Shown here piece after piece: positions 24,502-33,480 of a stretch of 64,000 nt of DNA. The stretch comes from Bacteroidota bacterium (lineage in GTDB: Bacteria > Bacteroidota > Ignavibacteria > Palsa-1295): the NCBI GenBank assembly GCA_018266755.1, contig JAFDZW010000005.1:837233-901232 (forward strand), in the 5' to 3' direction. Within the stretch, counting starts at the first letter, position 1; each line of letters begins with the position of its first letter. The notes beneath the pieces were generated by a model. That model made no database searches. It was given only the letters and a program-made list of their open reading frames with translations, and had not been told where the DNA came from. A program made the translations under genes and the position numbers.

Positions 24502-27075
24502 TTACGATAGCATTCCTCGAATAATTCCTCCGGCCGCTGCAAGAGCTTCCGATAGCTTCGAAGGATCCTTCCCGCCCGCTTGTGCAAAGTTTGGCCTGCC
24601 GCCTCCTTTGCCGCCCACGATTTCGGCGACCGCTCCGACGAGCTTCCCTGCCTGGATCTTTTTCTCTTTGGCGACATCATCGCTGACAAGCGCGACAAGC
24701 GACGCCTTGCCGTCGATCTCGGAGCCAAGTACGATTACCGCCCCGCTGCCCATCGACGACTGTACCATCTCTGCAAACGACTTGAATTCTTCCCCATCAC
24801 TCGAGGCAACGAGCTTCGTCGAAAGACGAATCTTCGTGCCTTCGAGCACAGCGGTCGATCCGACGATCGAGGAGGCTTCGTCCTTGCGCGACGCAAGATT
24901 TAGCCGGGCGATCTCCTTCTCGAGCTTTCGTTTCTCTTCTTCGAGTCGTTCACGCTCAGCCGTCAGGTCGGTGATCGTTGCAAGCTTCTCGCTGATATAC
25001 CGCTCGATGCCCCGGCCGGTAACAGCCTCAATACGTCGGGTTCCGCTGGCAATGCTGCCTTCATGCACAAATTTGAACAGGCCGATCTCAGCTGTGTTCG
25101 GAACATGGGTCCCACCGCAAAACTCGCGTGAGAACGGACCGAAGTCAACCACATTCACGTGTGTCCCGTACTTGTCGCCGAAGAACATGAGCGCACCCAT
25201 CTTCTTTGCATCGTCGAACGGAATGTTGCGATGATGCACGAGCGGGGTCGCCTCACGAATTTTCTCGTTGACGAGCGCTTCGATGTCTCGCAGTTCTTCG
25301 TCGCTGACTTTTTGATAATGCGAGAAGTCGAATCGAAGCCGATCCTCCGTCACGAGCGAACCGGCCTGATGGACATGTTCGCCAAGAATAAGGCGCAGCG
25401 CGGAGTGAGCCAGATGCGTCGCGGAATGATTGCGCATGATGTCGTAGCGGCGGATCGTATCGACCTCGGCCGTCACAGACGCACCTTCGGTAATAATCGC
25501 CTCTTCACGCTCGATCACATGTCCGATAGCCGTACCGCCGGCGAGCTTGCGGACGTCGACGACCTTGTACGGGTCACCGCTGATCATCAGAATTCCGACG
25601 TCCGAAATCTGTCCGCCGGACTCCGCATAGAATGGCGTCTTGTCGAGGACGACCAGATCGTCGTGCGCAAAGATAACCTTCGCCTCGGCGGCCATCACAT
25701 CGTAGCCGAGGAATTCGGACGACACATTGAGCGATTCCGTGCTGGCAATCTCGTGGTGCTTTTTTGCCGCATGCACACGTTTGCTACGCTCCTTCTGCTC
25801 GTCGAGCAGCTCGGCGAAACGCTTCATATCGACAGTAAGCGCTCGTTCACCGGCGAGCACCTGTGTCAGATCGATCGGGAAACCGAACGTATCGTAGAGT
25901 TTGAACGCATCGTCTCCGGCGATCGTCTTCTTCCCACTGGCGGTAATATCGTCGAACATTGCAAGACCACGGTCGAGCGTTGTATTGAAGCTATCTTCTT
26001 CGGCCTTGATCACCTTGAAGACAAGATCTTTTCGCTCGCGAAGTTCTGGGAATGCAACACCCATCACTTGTGCGACGACACCGGACAATTCACAAATGAA
26101 CGGCTGCGTAAACCCAAGCTTTCTGCCATAGCGGGCAGCGCGTCGAAGAATACGACGCAATACATATCCGCGCCCTTCGTTGCCGGGCAAGGCTCCGTCG
26201 GCGATGGCACAGCTGAGCGCTCTGACGTGATCGGCGATCACACGCATCGCAATATCTGTCATCCCTCTATCTTGCAGTTCATCAGAATTATAGGGGATTC
26301 CAGATTTCTCCGACATCCACTTGATGTACGGCGAGAACACATCGGTATCGTAATTCGAGTATTTGTTCTGCATCACGGCGCAGACGCGCTCGAAGCCCAT
26401 GCCCGTATCGACGTGCTTTGCCGGAAGGTCCTCCAGCGATCCGTCGGGTTGACGATTGTGCTGAATGAACACGAGATTCCAAATCTCGACAACGTCCGGC
26501 GAGCCGGCATTGACAAGCGGACCGCCGGATTTATCCGGCGTCTTGTCATAGTGAATCTCCGAACACGGTCCGCACGGCCCCGTCTCGCCCATCTCCCAAA
26601 AATTATCTTTTGCGCCGAACTTCTGAATATGGGTGGGGTCGATATCGGTTACCTCCGCCCATAATCGAGCCGCTTCATCATCGGTCTCGAAGACCGTTGC
26701 GTAGAGGCGGGTTTTATCAAGCCCCCATACTTTCGTCAGGAGCTCCCATGCCCAGGCGATCGCTTCCTTCTTGTAGTAGTCTCCGAAGCTCCAGTTGCCG
26801 AGCATCTCGAAGAGCGTGTGATGATAGGTGTCGTGACCGACTTCTTCGAGATCGTTGTGCTTGCCCGAGACACGCAAACATTTCTGCGTATCCGCCGCGC
26901 GCGTATAGGGCCGAACTCCCTCGCCGAGGAAGACATCCTTGAACTGGTTCATTCCGGCGTTCGTAAAGAGCAGCGTACGGTCGCCGTGCGGAATGACGGG
27001 CGCGCTCGGGACGACGGTATGTCCCTTCGATTTGAAGAAATCCAAAAAGCTCTGTCTGATCTCGCTCGAGGTCAT
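24502..27075 (-). CDS. alaS: Alanine-tRNA ligase
   Basis: The 857-aa protein has the full AlaRS layout. The class II catalytic core comes first (FTNAGMNQFKDVFLG, HHTLFEMLGNWSFGDY, GCP-type ETGPCGPCSEIHYD). The tRNA-recognition domain, the editing domain with zinc ligands HSATH and CGGTH, a coiled-coil (ERERLEEEKRKLEKEIARL) and the Gly-rich C-Ala domain (GKGGGRPNFAQAGG) follow. It charges tRNA(Ala) and clears Ser/Gly misacylation. It heads an operon with dacB, 12 bp downstream. Confidence 0.97.
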   Translation of the reverse strand: MTSSEIRQSFLDFFKSKGHTVVPSAPVIPHGDRTLLFTNAGMNQFKDVFLGEGVRPYTRAADTQKCLRVSGKHNDLEEVGHDTYHHTLFEMLGNWSFGDYYKKEAIAWAWELLTKVWGLDKTRLYATVFETDDEAARLWAEVTDIDPTHIQKFGAKDNFWEMGETGPCGPCSEIHYDKTPDKSGGPLVNAGSPDVVEIWNLVFIQHNRQPDGSLEDLPAKHVDTGMGFERVCAVMQNKYSNYDTDVFSPYIKWMSEKSGIPYNSDELQDRGMTDIAMRVIADHVRALSCAIADGALPGNEGRGYVLRRILRRAARYGRKLGFTQPFICELSGVVAQVMGVAFPELRERKDLVFKVIKAEEDSFNTTLDRGLAMFDDITASGKKTIAGDDAFKLYDTFGFPIDLTQVLAGERALTVDMKRFAELLDEQKERSKRVHAAKKHHEIASTESLNVSSEFLGYDVMAAEAKVIFAHDDLVVLDKTPFYAESGGQISDVGILMISGDPYKVVDVRKLAGGTAIGHVIEREEAIITEGASVTAEVDTIRRYDIMRNHSATHLAHSALRLILGEHVHQAGSLVTEDRLRFDFSHYQKVSDEELRDIEALVNEKIREATPLVHHRNIPFDDAKKMGALMFFGDKYGTHVNVVDFGPFSREFCGGTHVPNTAEIGLFKFVHEGSIASGTRRIEAVTGRGIERYISEKLATITDLTAERERLEEEKRKLEKEIARLNLASRKDEASSIVGSTAVLEGTKIRLSTKLVASSDGEEFKSFAEMVQSSMGSGAVIVLGSEIDGKASLVALVSDDVAKEKKIQAGKLVGAVAEIVGGKGGGRPNFAQAGGKDPSKLSEALAAAGGIIRGMLS

Positions 27076-27155
27076 GCGTAGGAAAGGTTTGGTCGCGGTT
27101 TATAGATAGGCTATAAAACAAATCCGGCGAATAGGGTTTCTCCCTGCTTCGATTG

Positions 27156-27293
27156 GTAGTGGCTCTGTTTTGAAATGGGTTCAAAAACTGTCATTCTGAG
27201 CAAAGCGAAGAATCCCTCGATGAAACGCAGTCAGGCTCCACCAAAGGGATACTTCGCTTCGCTCAGAATGACAAGTGTACATTGAACCACTAC
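27156..27293. mobile_element. MITE-like palindromic element, copy A
   Basis: The outer ends GTAGTGGCTC (27156-27165) and GAACCACTAC (27284-27293) form an imperfect terminal inverted repeat. Inside lies an 85-bp imperfect palindrome (27189-27273) with 29-nt arms that start TGTCATTCTGAG, differ at two positions, and read toward AGAATCCCT. No coding capacity. The element shares architecture with copy B at 51319 and a half copy at 56154. The TGTCATTCTGAG core is a known type of dispersed intergenic palindrome in many bacteria. Confidence 0.75.
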
Positions 27294-27556
27294 TGTTCGA
27301 TCGTTGATAGAAATACACCTGCCATCGAAATTCTATTTGTTTTCATAAAAATGCTGTCTTTTGAAAGAAATCGGAACCATCGGACTTAGACTGTCATTGT
27401 AGATACCGCATCTTGATCAACGTATTGCCAGCATTATTTGAGTTGGCGGAGTGCCGCCGTGTGAATACACATTGATACATATGGATCGCTTCGGTGCCGA
27501 TACTTCACCGGTGGTCGATCAACGATAGCTCTTCATTCTATTCATCGCTACAACCT
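27294..27556. other. Non-coding stretch upstream of the haem lipoprotein gene
   Basis: With copy A of the repeat, this fills the 481-bp gap between alaS and the lipoprotein gene. I see no RNA gene, no convincing promoter matching TAnnTTTG and no reading frame with coding character. It presumably holds the promoter of the gene at 27557. Confidence 0.5.
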
Positions 27557-29005
27557 ATGAAACGACTGACGCTCTGGAGCATGCTCCTTCTGTGTGCCCT
27601 TTCATCCATCCACTGCTCGAAGAAAGCCGAACCGGGCGCGATTGCGACCGATGTCTCGCTGGTACCGATCAAACCGGTGCCGCTTCCCGATCCCGGCATC
27701 CCCAATTTCCATTTTCCCGAACCCGAGGCCACGATCGATCAGTGGATCAACTCGAATGACATGCCGAAGGAGTATCTGCATTCGTGGGGTATCTGGACCG
27801 CGTTGAATGCAAATTCGGGCCAAAAGTATAACGGCGAGGATCTCCGTGTCTTCGAAACATGGCTGACGCCCGACGACATGGCCGCAGCGATCAACGCAAA
27901 ACAACAGAAAGCACCGATCGCCCTCGAAGCTGTTCCTCGCAACCGGGGGACGCTCAAAGATCCGAATCAGTCCTTGCATGCCAGACACATGCACAAACTC
28001 AAGCTCGGACAGGAAATCCCACAGCCGGTGCAGAACCGCATTCTCGGTTTTGTAAAGTACGACCCAACCGCTGCGCAATTCACGATCGACAATACCCTGC
28101 TCGATTCGACCACATTGCAGTCGATGATCAACGCGGGTAAGACCGATATCCCGGATTTCCCAAACACGGCGATCACCACAAAGCCGGTATTTAATATCAT
28201 TACAAAGAGCACCCTCGACTCGAACGGCGGATACTACAAGCTGCCGGTATGGTCGGGCCCGAACGATACGTCGATTGGTTATCCGTCATCCGCATGGCCC
28301 GGAAGTGTCTGGGTCGATCCGAAAAATCAGGGCCAGGGACACGGTGGTGTTGATACCGGACAAGGACGTTCGCCGCAGAATACGTATAATCTCGACGAGT
28401 TCGTTCACTTCAAGCTGGATAAGAAATCAGCGTCCTACATTAAGGCCTCGTATGGCATCGATGCGAACGAAGGCGACTATGCGATTCTCGTTGCCATGCA
28501 TGTGACGTCACGCGAGATCAAGCGATGGACATGGCAGACGTTCTGGTGGGCGCCGAACGCCGATGCGCCGCCGGCTCCGAGCTCGAAAGCAATTGCCGAT
28601 GCCCGTCCGTCGCAACTCACCGGTGCGCCGCGACATTATGCGATGGCTGTTGCATACACCTTCATCGATCCGAACCAGCCGTATACCAACGGCAACAACA
28701 TCGGAACATCGATCTATACGTTCAATCCGTATCTCGAAGCAGGCTTCGATACATCCGTCTTTTACGAAAAGGCAATCGTCATGACGAAGGGTAAGCCTAT
28801 CGTCAACGATGTCGGTGTCCATACGAATTGTATGAGCTGTCATGCGCTGGCGAATTTCAACCCCGGCAATCTCGTCCCGACCGGACCGGGTTATATGGCA
28901 GATACATATATCGATATGGATGGCAAGCGATTCAAAGGCGTCCTGAAGCTCGACTTCTTATGGTCGATCCAGGGCAACATTATCGAGGACTCTACGAAAA
29001 AATAG
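27557..29005 (+). CDS. Single-haem c-type lipoprotein (first of pair)
   Basis: Starting at ATG 27557 gives a 482-aa lipoprotein (lipobox LSSIHC). One haem-binding CMSCH motif lies near the C-terminus (residues 425-429). The large N-terminal part is of unknown type, with Trp-rich stretches (WTWQTFWWAPNADAPP) and PHxP-like segments. It should be anchored in the periplasm or outer membrane and carry electrons or act in oxidative chemistry. The next gene, 3 bp downstream, encodes a second lipoprotein of the same plan, so they probably form a complex. I know related cytochrome-family proteins only as uncharacterised. Confidence 0.82.
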   Translation: MKRLTLWSMLLLCALSSIHCSKKAEPGAIATDVSLVPIKPVPLPDPGIPNFHFPEPEATIDQWINSNDMPKEYLHSWGIWTALNANSGQKYNGEDLRVFETWLTPDDMAAAINAKQQKAPIALEAVPRNRGTLKDPNQSLHARHMHKLKLGQEIPQPVQNRILGFVKYDPTAAQFTIDNTLLDSTTLQSMINAGKTDIPDFPNTAITTKPVFNIITKSTLDSNGGYYKLPVWSGPNDTSIGYPSSAWPGSVWVDPKNQGQGHGGVDTGQGRSPQNTYNLDEFVHFKLDKKSASYIKASYGIDANEGDYAILVAMHVTSREIKRWTWQTFWWAPNADAPPAPSSKAIADARPSQLTGAPRHYAMAVAYTFIDPNQPYTNGNNIGTSIYTFNPYLEAGFDTSVFYEKAIVMTKGKPIVNDVGVHTNCMSCHALANFNPGNLVPTGPGYMADTYIDMDGKRFKGVLKLDFLWSIQGNIIEDSTKK

Positions 29006-29008
29006 CCG

Positions 29009-30601
29009 ATGAAGAAGCTCATCCCGATCCTGACGCTTGCAGCAACGCTGGGCGTCACCTCGTGTTCAAAGAAAGCAATGGAAGGTGACGCCGAGCCCGG
29101 CGTCCCTTCCGAGCTTGCAACTCCTGCAGAGTTTGTAAGCACCATTCCCTCCGACATTGATACGTCGCTGCAGAACCAGTATATGGCGAACCACGAGATC
29201 GCGAAGTCGCAACGGCTTCACGACCTTTTCTCATGGCGCTCGTTTCTGGCGATCAACTGGCCTGTCGATGCGAAAGGCGATCCGCAGCCGAAACTCACCG
29301 ATGCCGGCCAGCCGCGCTGGACGGGGTGGTCCGAGGCGTTCAACGTGTTCCGCGATAGCGGCCAGCACCCGTTGCCGTGGGGAGCAAACCGGTTGCCACC
29401 GTCGTGGATCGTTAAAGGGTTGCAACGCAAACAACTCAATGCAAGCGCTGATGGAGCGCATAGACGGATTCTTTTCCTCAACAACAAGACTCTGCCTATC
29501 CACGGCAAGCAGACGGTTGCGAATGAAGTCGATCAGGCGTTTACCGGACCGATGTTCGATCAGAACGGGAATCTCGTTCGCTACGAAGTCCTGCTCAATA
29601 AGCAAGAATACGATTACATCGTGGCGAACGAACTCTATAATTGGGACGGCCAGATTGTGTTCTCATCGAAGCATGACTCTCTGGCCGACTTCCCGTCCGG
29701 TATATTCCAGGACAAGGATTCGGTCGGAGCAATCGAAATCAAACTCGCCTGGAAAGTACTCGATCCGAAGAAGGACATCGCATCGCGCTACTTCAGCATG
29801 GATGCGTACGTCTATAATCTCGACAGCACTTGGAGCGATGTCAAGGTAGGCCTCGTCGGAATGCACATCAGCCACAAGTGTGCTTCGGGCAAACAGTGGT
29901 TATGGTCAACGTTCGAGCAAGTAGATAATGTCGAAGTCAATGAGCTCGCGGCAGAAACCGATTCGTCGAAACTGCCGAAGAAGCCGTCGTTCTACGACCC
30001 GAATTGTCCGTCGTGCCCGGTAAACGTCTTCGTCGATTCGACGCAGATCCCCTATACCAATCCGGCCGAGTATATTAAATATTCGATCCCGAAGGATAAA
30101 TACATCCCAAACGGGGGCGGTGCGTTCATCGCGCAGGCACAACGTGTTATCCCGATCCCGAAGGCATTGCAAGAACTCAACCATCGCATTCAGAAGATGC
30201 TTGCAGCGCAGGGATCGGTCTGGCAGTACTACGAACTCATCGGCACGCAGTGGCCGAAGCACCAGTTCGTGCCGCCGGCACCGAACACGTATGCTGCGCT
30301 GCCGCGGAGCGTCGACAACAAACCGGGCGGCGATCCCGAACCCGTCTTCCTGACGAACATGACGATGGAAACATATTTCCAACTCGGCAATCAAAGCGCC
30401 TCGAATATGATCGAGAATGCAAACGCCCCGGCAAACGTCTCGCAGGAGCGATACGTATTCGGCACCGAAAGCTGTATGGGCTGTCACTCGTCTGCGGGTC
30501 TTGCCGTCGGTAAAGATTCCAGCGGCAATCCGATCTTCGCTCCCCAGCTCTCGGCCGATTTCAGTTGGCTGCTCAATACCAAAGCGACCTGGAAGCGATA
30601 A
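29009..30601 (+). CDS. Single-haem c-type lipoprotein (second of pair)
   Basis: The 530-aa product has lipobox GVTSC and a C-terminal CMGCH haem motif (residues 489-493). A CPSC pair lies near residue 335 and could bind another cofactor. The segment VGLVGMHISHKCASGKQWLW with STFEQVDNVE resembles a widespread uncharacterised cytochrome-c-like family. It is adjacent (3-bp gap) to the first haem lipoprotein and has the same domain order, with a large novel N-terminal domain and a small haem tail. Function unknown; a surface oxidoreductase is possible. Confidence 0.82.
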   Translation: MKKLIPILTLAATLGVTSCSKKAMEGDAEPGVPSELATPAEFVSTIPSDIDTSLQNQYMANHEIAKSQRLHDLFSWRSFLAINWPVDAKGDPQPKLTDAGQPRWTGWSEAFNVFRDSGQHPLPWGANRLPPSWIVKGLQRKQLNASADGAHRRILFLNNKTLPIHGKQTVANEVDQAFTGPMFDQNGNLVRYEVLLNKQEYDYIVANELYNWDGQIVFSSKHDSLADFPSGIFQDKDSVGAIEIKLAWKVLDPKKDIASRYFSMDAYVYNLDSTWSDVKVGLVGMHISHKCASGKQWLWSTFEQVDNVEVNELAAETDSSKLPKKPSFYDPNCPSCPVNVFVDSTQIPYTNPAEYIKYSIPKDKYIPNGGGAFIAQAQRVIPIPKALQELNHRIQKMLAAQGSVWQYYELIGTQWPKHQFVPPAPNTYAALPRSVDNKPGGDPEPVFLTNMTMETYFQLGNQSASNMIENANAPANVSQERYVFGTESCMGCHSSAGLAVGKDSSGNPIFAPQLSADFSWLLNTKATWKR

Positions 30602-30760
30602 CAGATCGAACTTCGTTCGATCGCCTCGGATGTTGACGATCGAACCGGTGAAAACGCCCCGGGGCCGATACGGATACCACCGTGTCGGTCCCGGTCTGGT
30701 TTTGTACATTAGATAACCTACGTGAGATAGAGTTACGTAGCTTCTTTGTGGCCACATCCT

Positions 30761-30788
30761 AAACGAAAGAATCCGCCGAAGCGGACTC
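30761..30788 (-). terminator. Terminator of clpS
   Basis: On the minus strand an 8-bp stem (one mismatch) with a TTCG tetraloop (30769-30788) is followed by TTTCGTTT. It lies 27 bp after the clpS stop. The rest of the 214-bp gap to the convergent lipoprotein gene shows only small weak inverted repeats. Confidence 0.7.
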
Positions 30789-30815
30789 TCACTCAAACCT
30801 CAGTATTGCGAGCGT

Positions 30816-31154
30816 TTAGCTTAGGATCTGTGTATGCAGTGCGATCTCTTCGAGTACGGAGCTCACGCGCAGACATTCGCCCATATCGCCGTCGAACACT
30901 ACTGATTTGCCTTTGGTATGGACCTCCCAGGCATGGGCTTCGGCACGGTCGCGGGTGGTGCCGGTGGCTTTGCAGATCTGGCCGATCACCTCGTGGAACG
31001 TATGGAAATTATCGTTGAATAGCATGACCTTCAGCGGAAGATCGATCGATACGATGACGTCTTCTTCGCTGTAATCTTGTGTGAGCGATTCGGCCCGCAC
31101 TACCTCGGTGTGCGGCCAGAACACGGTTGCCAGATCAATTTCGTACTTTCCCAT
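30816..31154 (-). CDS. clpS: ATP-dependent Clp protease adaptor ClpS
   Basis: The 112-aa protein has the ClpS core: KVMLFNDNFHTFHEVIGQI (Asn/Asp N-end pocket region), then HAWEVHTKGKSVVFDGD and a terminal helix-strand. ClpS delivers N-degron substrates to ClpA/ClpC for ClpP. The N-terminal ~40 residues are an extension (VFWPHTEVVRAESLTQDY) of unclear role. clpA is not adjacent. A terminator follows at 30769. Confidence 0.92.
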   Translation of the reverse strand: MGKYEIDLATVFWPHTEVVRAESLTQDYSEEDVIVSIDLPLKVMLFNDNFHTFHEVIGQICKATGTTRDRAEAHAWEVHTKGKSVVFDGDMGECLRVSSVLEEIALHTQILS

Positions 31155-31183
31155 CTCTCTGGATGCTATAACACAGGTTTTGG

Positions 31184-31211
31184 AAAAAAGTCGCCGGCCA
31201 TTGGCCGGCGA
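31184..31211 (-). terminator. Orphan terminator-like hairpin
   Basis: TCGCCGGC / GCCGGCGA (31191-31198 and 31204-31211) followed on the minus strand by CTTTTTTCC looks like an intrinsic terminator pointing toward clpS. No minus-strand gene precedes it before the divergent trpS. It may stop antisense transcription or attenuate the clpS leader. Confidence 0.5.
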
Positions 31212-31258
31212 TCAGGGGCCAGTAATTAATAGCCGGTAGAATTCGCATCAAACAATTT

Positions 31259-31286
31259 CTGGCTACTGAATACTGGCTACTGACTA
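31259..31286. repeat. 14-bp tandem repeat upstream of trpS
   Basis: CTGGCTACTGAATA is followed directly by CTGGCTACTGACTA (one difference) and the start of a third unit. It sits 65 bp before the trpS ATG and could be a slippage-prone or dispersed intergenic repeat. Confidence 0.7.
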
Positions 31287-31350
31287 CTAATTCGGAACCC
31301 GAACTCGTTATCTGCCATTACAATAAACTCAAGTCGTTAACCAAATAACC

Positions 31351-32406
31351 ATGTCAGAAACTGTAGAGACATCCGTACACGATCGTGCCTATATCCGCGC
31401 CGAAGAGCTCGACGCGGTCTATGGCCAGCGCAAACCGCGCATCCTTTCGGGGATGCGCCCGACCGGGAAACTCCATCTCGGCCATTGGGCAGGCGCGCTC
31501 GAATCGTGGGTGGCTTTGCAGGATAAGGCGGAGAACTTCCATCTGATCGCCGATTACCACGTGTTGACGACCAACCGCGACACGTCGAAAATCGACGAGT
31601 TCACCCGCGACATGACGCTCGACTGGATCGCCTTCGGGATCGATCCAGAGAAGTCTCCGATCTTTCGCCAATCGAAGGTGAAAGAACATGCGGAGCTATT
31701 CCTGATTTTCTCGATGCTGATTACCAAGGCGCGCCTCGAGCGCAATCCGGCGGTGAAAGATCAGGCTCGCGATCTCGGTATCGGCGAAGGCATCACGTAT
31801 GGTCACCTCGGGTACCCCGTACTCCAGGCGGCGGATATCTTATTGTACCGCGGAGAGCTGGTGCCGGTCGGTGAAGACCAGATTCCGCACGTCGAGATCA
31901 CGCGCGAATTTGCGCGCGATTTCAATTATCTGTACGGCAACGTCTTCCCGGTGCCGAAGGCATACGTCTCGAATTACCCGAGGCTTGCGGGCACCGACGG
32001 CAAGCGCATGTCGAAGTCGGTCGGCAATACGATCCTGCTTTCGGACTCGAACGACGAGACATGGCTGAAAATGAAGACGGCCGTAACCGATCCTGCGAAG
32101 GTTCGCAAGGGCGATCCCGGCAATCCGGATATCTGCCTGGTGTATTCGTATCACCAGAAATGGAATCCGAACGAGACCTCGGATATCTATGCCGGTTGCA
32201 CGAGCGGCGCACTCGGTTGCGTCGATTGCAAAAAGCGCATTACCGAGCGGATCAACGAAGAGTTTGCGCCGATGCGCGCAAAACGTTCGGAGCTGGCGAA
32301 CGAGCCGGAGTATGTACTCCGCGTGCTCGAACGCGGCGAAGAACAAGCCCGCACCCAGGCTGAGATGACAATGAACGATGTACGAACAGCCATGAAACTG
32401 GGGTGA
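31351..32406 (+). CDS. trpS: Tryptophan-tRNA ligase with predicted Fe-S cysteine motif
   Basis: The 351-aa class I synthetase has HLGH (residues 42-45) and KRMSKSVGN. The C-terminal part contains four cysteines spaced C-x20-C-x6-C-x2-C (Cys262, Cys283, Cys290, Cys293). This is close to the C-x22-C-x6-C-x2-C set that holds a [4Fe-4S] cluster in Thermotoga maritima TrpRS, where it helps recognise the anticodon. The enzyme charges tRNA(Trp) in the cytoplasm. The gene is divergent from clpS and followed by a 15-bp hairpin. Confidence 0.95.
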   Translation: MSETVETSVHDRAYIRAEELDAVYGQRKPRILSGMRPTGKLHLGHWAGALESWVALQDKAENFHLIADYHVLTTNRDTSKIDEFTRDMTLDWIAFGIDPEKSPIFRQSKVKEHAELFLIFSMLITKARLERNPAVKDQARDLGIGEGITYGHLGYPVLQAADILLYRGELVPVGEDQIPHVEITREFARDFNYLYGNVFPVPKAYVSNYPRLAGTDGKRMSKSVGNTILLSDSNDETWLKMKTAVTDPAKVRKGDPGNPDICLVYSYHQKWNPNETSDIYAGCTSGALGCVDCKKRITERINEEFAPMRAKRSELANEPEYVLRVLERGEEQARTQAEMTMNDVRTAMKLG

Positions 32407-32425
32407 GCGAAGTTGAAACGGTGAA

Positions 32426-32467
32426 GTCGGAAGTCGGAATCACGAACGTTGAATTCCGACTTCTGAC
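32426..32467. terminator. Hairpin after trpS
   Basis: GTCGGAAGTCGGAAT (32426-32440) pairs with 32453-32467 (15 bp, one G-T pair). No T-tract follows. The loop-side GAATTC and arm ACTTCTGA match the hairpin at 8112, so the two belong to one family of gene-end palindromes. Confidence 0.55.
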
Positions 32468-32512
32468 ATTCTCGTGTTGATTTTGCTTGTGCTTCCGGTT
32501 CGAGCAATTGAT

Positions 32513-33457
32513 ATGAAACGTTACATACTTAGTGCGGCCGCGATTCTGTGCGTAGTCCTTCCATCCATTCTACGAGCACAGTCGGGCTGGCAGATCCAGC
32601 TTCCGCCTTCACTGAAGCATCTGTATTCCGTCGATTTTCTCAATCGCAACGTCGGCTATGCCTGCGGGCAAGCGGCGGTGCTCTATACCAGCGATGGTGG
32701 CACCACATGGGCCGAACAGACGATCCCTACGAAATACAAACTCTATTCGATTTGTGCGATCGACGCAAACTATGCGATGGTCGCCGGACGCGATGGCACG
32801 ATCCTTCGTACCACCGATGGCGGACAGAATTGGTCACAGCAATTGTGCGAGGACACGAAAGTGATGCCGCTCAAAAGCACGGCGTTCGTCGATTCGCTCA
32901 CCGGCTGGATGGTCGGGTGGTACGGAACGATCATTCATACGGCAAGCGGCGGAAACAAATGGACGAAGCAGGTTTCGCCAACGAATGTCTTTCTCAATAA
33001 GATTGCGGCAGTCAACAAGAGTACGGCGGTTGCGGTTGGCGAGTACGGCGTCATCATTCGCACAACCAACGAAGGCAAGACGTGGCAGACGCTCATGAGC
33101 GGCACGCGCGATTCTCTCTATGGAGTTTGCGTGGTCAAACAACACCCGAACAAACTCTTTGCGGTCGGCGATCGCGGCACGATCGTACGTTCGAATGACG
33201 GCGGAGCAACTTGGGATTGCGTCATGAGCCCAACGCAGAAGGGTTTACTCGATATTACGTTTGCGGACGAACAGCATGGCATCGCCGTCGGCGCTGACGG
33301 CACAATCATCCATACCGACGACGGTGGCACAACATGGACCCAGGAGCACTGCCCGGTTCAAACACACCTCAACAGCGTTTGCATGGTCGATGCCTACCAT
33401 GCCACGATCGTGGGCGTCAATGGCACGATCCTTCACACCACAACCGGCGGCAAGTAG
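32513..33457 (+). CDS. Secreted Ycf48-like seven-bladed propeller protein
   Basis: A signal peptide (MKRYILSAAAILCVVLPSI) precedes seven repeats of about 42 residues with the pattern VGxxGTIxxTxDGGxTW (for example VVAGRDG-like, FAVGDRGTIVRSNDGGATW and IAVGADGTIIHTDDGGTTW). They should form a seven-bladed beta-propeller of the Ycf48/BNR type. There is no T9SS sorting domain, so it may stay in the periplasm or reach the surface otherwise. ATG 32513 is preferred because the upstream TTG would bury the signal peptide. Ligand unknown. Confidence 0.88.
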   Translation: MKRYILSAAAILCVVLPSILRAQSGWQIQLPPSLKHLYSVDFLNRNVGYACGQAAVLYTSDGGTTWAEQTIPTKYKLYSICAIDANYAMVAGRDGTILRTTDGGQNWSQQLCEDTKVMPLKSTAFVDSLTGWMVGWYGTIIHTASGGNKWTKQVSPTNVFLNKIAAVNKSTAVAVGEYGVIIRTTNEGKTWQTLMSGTRDSLYGVCVVKQHPNKLFAVGDRGTIVRSNDGGATWDCVMSPTQKGLLDITFADEQHGIAVGADGTIIHTDDGGTTWTQEHCPVQTHLNSVCMVDAYHATIVGVNGTILHTTTGGK

Positions 33458-33480
33458 ACTGCCCCAGCAGATTTTAGCTG

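Noticed and set aside
25159-26664. 501-codon open frame antisense to alaS
   Set aside because: A mirror of a strongly codon-biased gene; no domain, and the sense strand is clearly AlaRS.
27076-27556. Small RNA or tRNA in the longest gap
   Set aside because: No cloverleaf or conserved RNA motif seen; most of the structure belongs to the palindromic element.
30604-30622. Terminator after the second haem lipoprotein
   Set aside because: GATCGAAC/GTTCGATC forms a stem but with a 3-nt loop and no T-tract.
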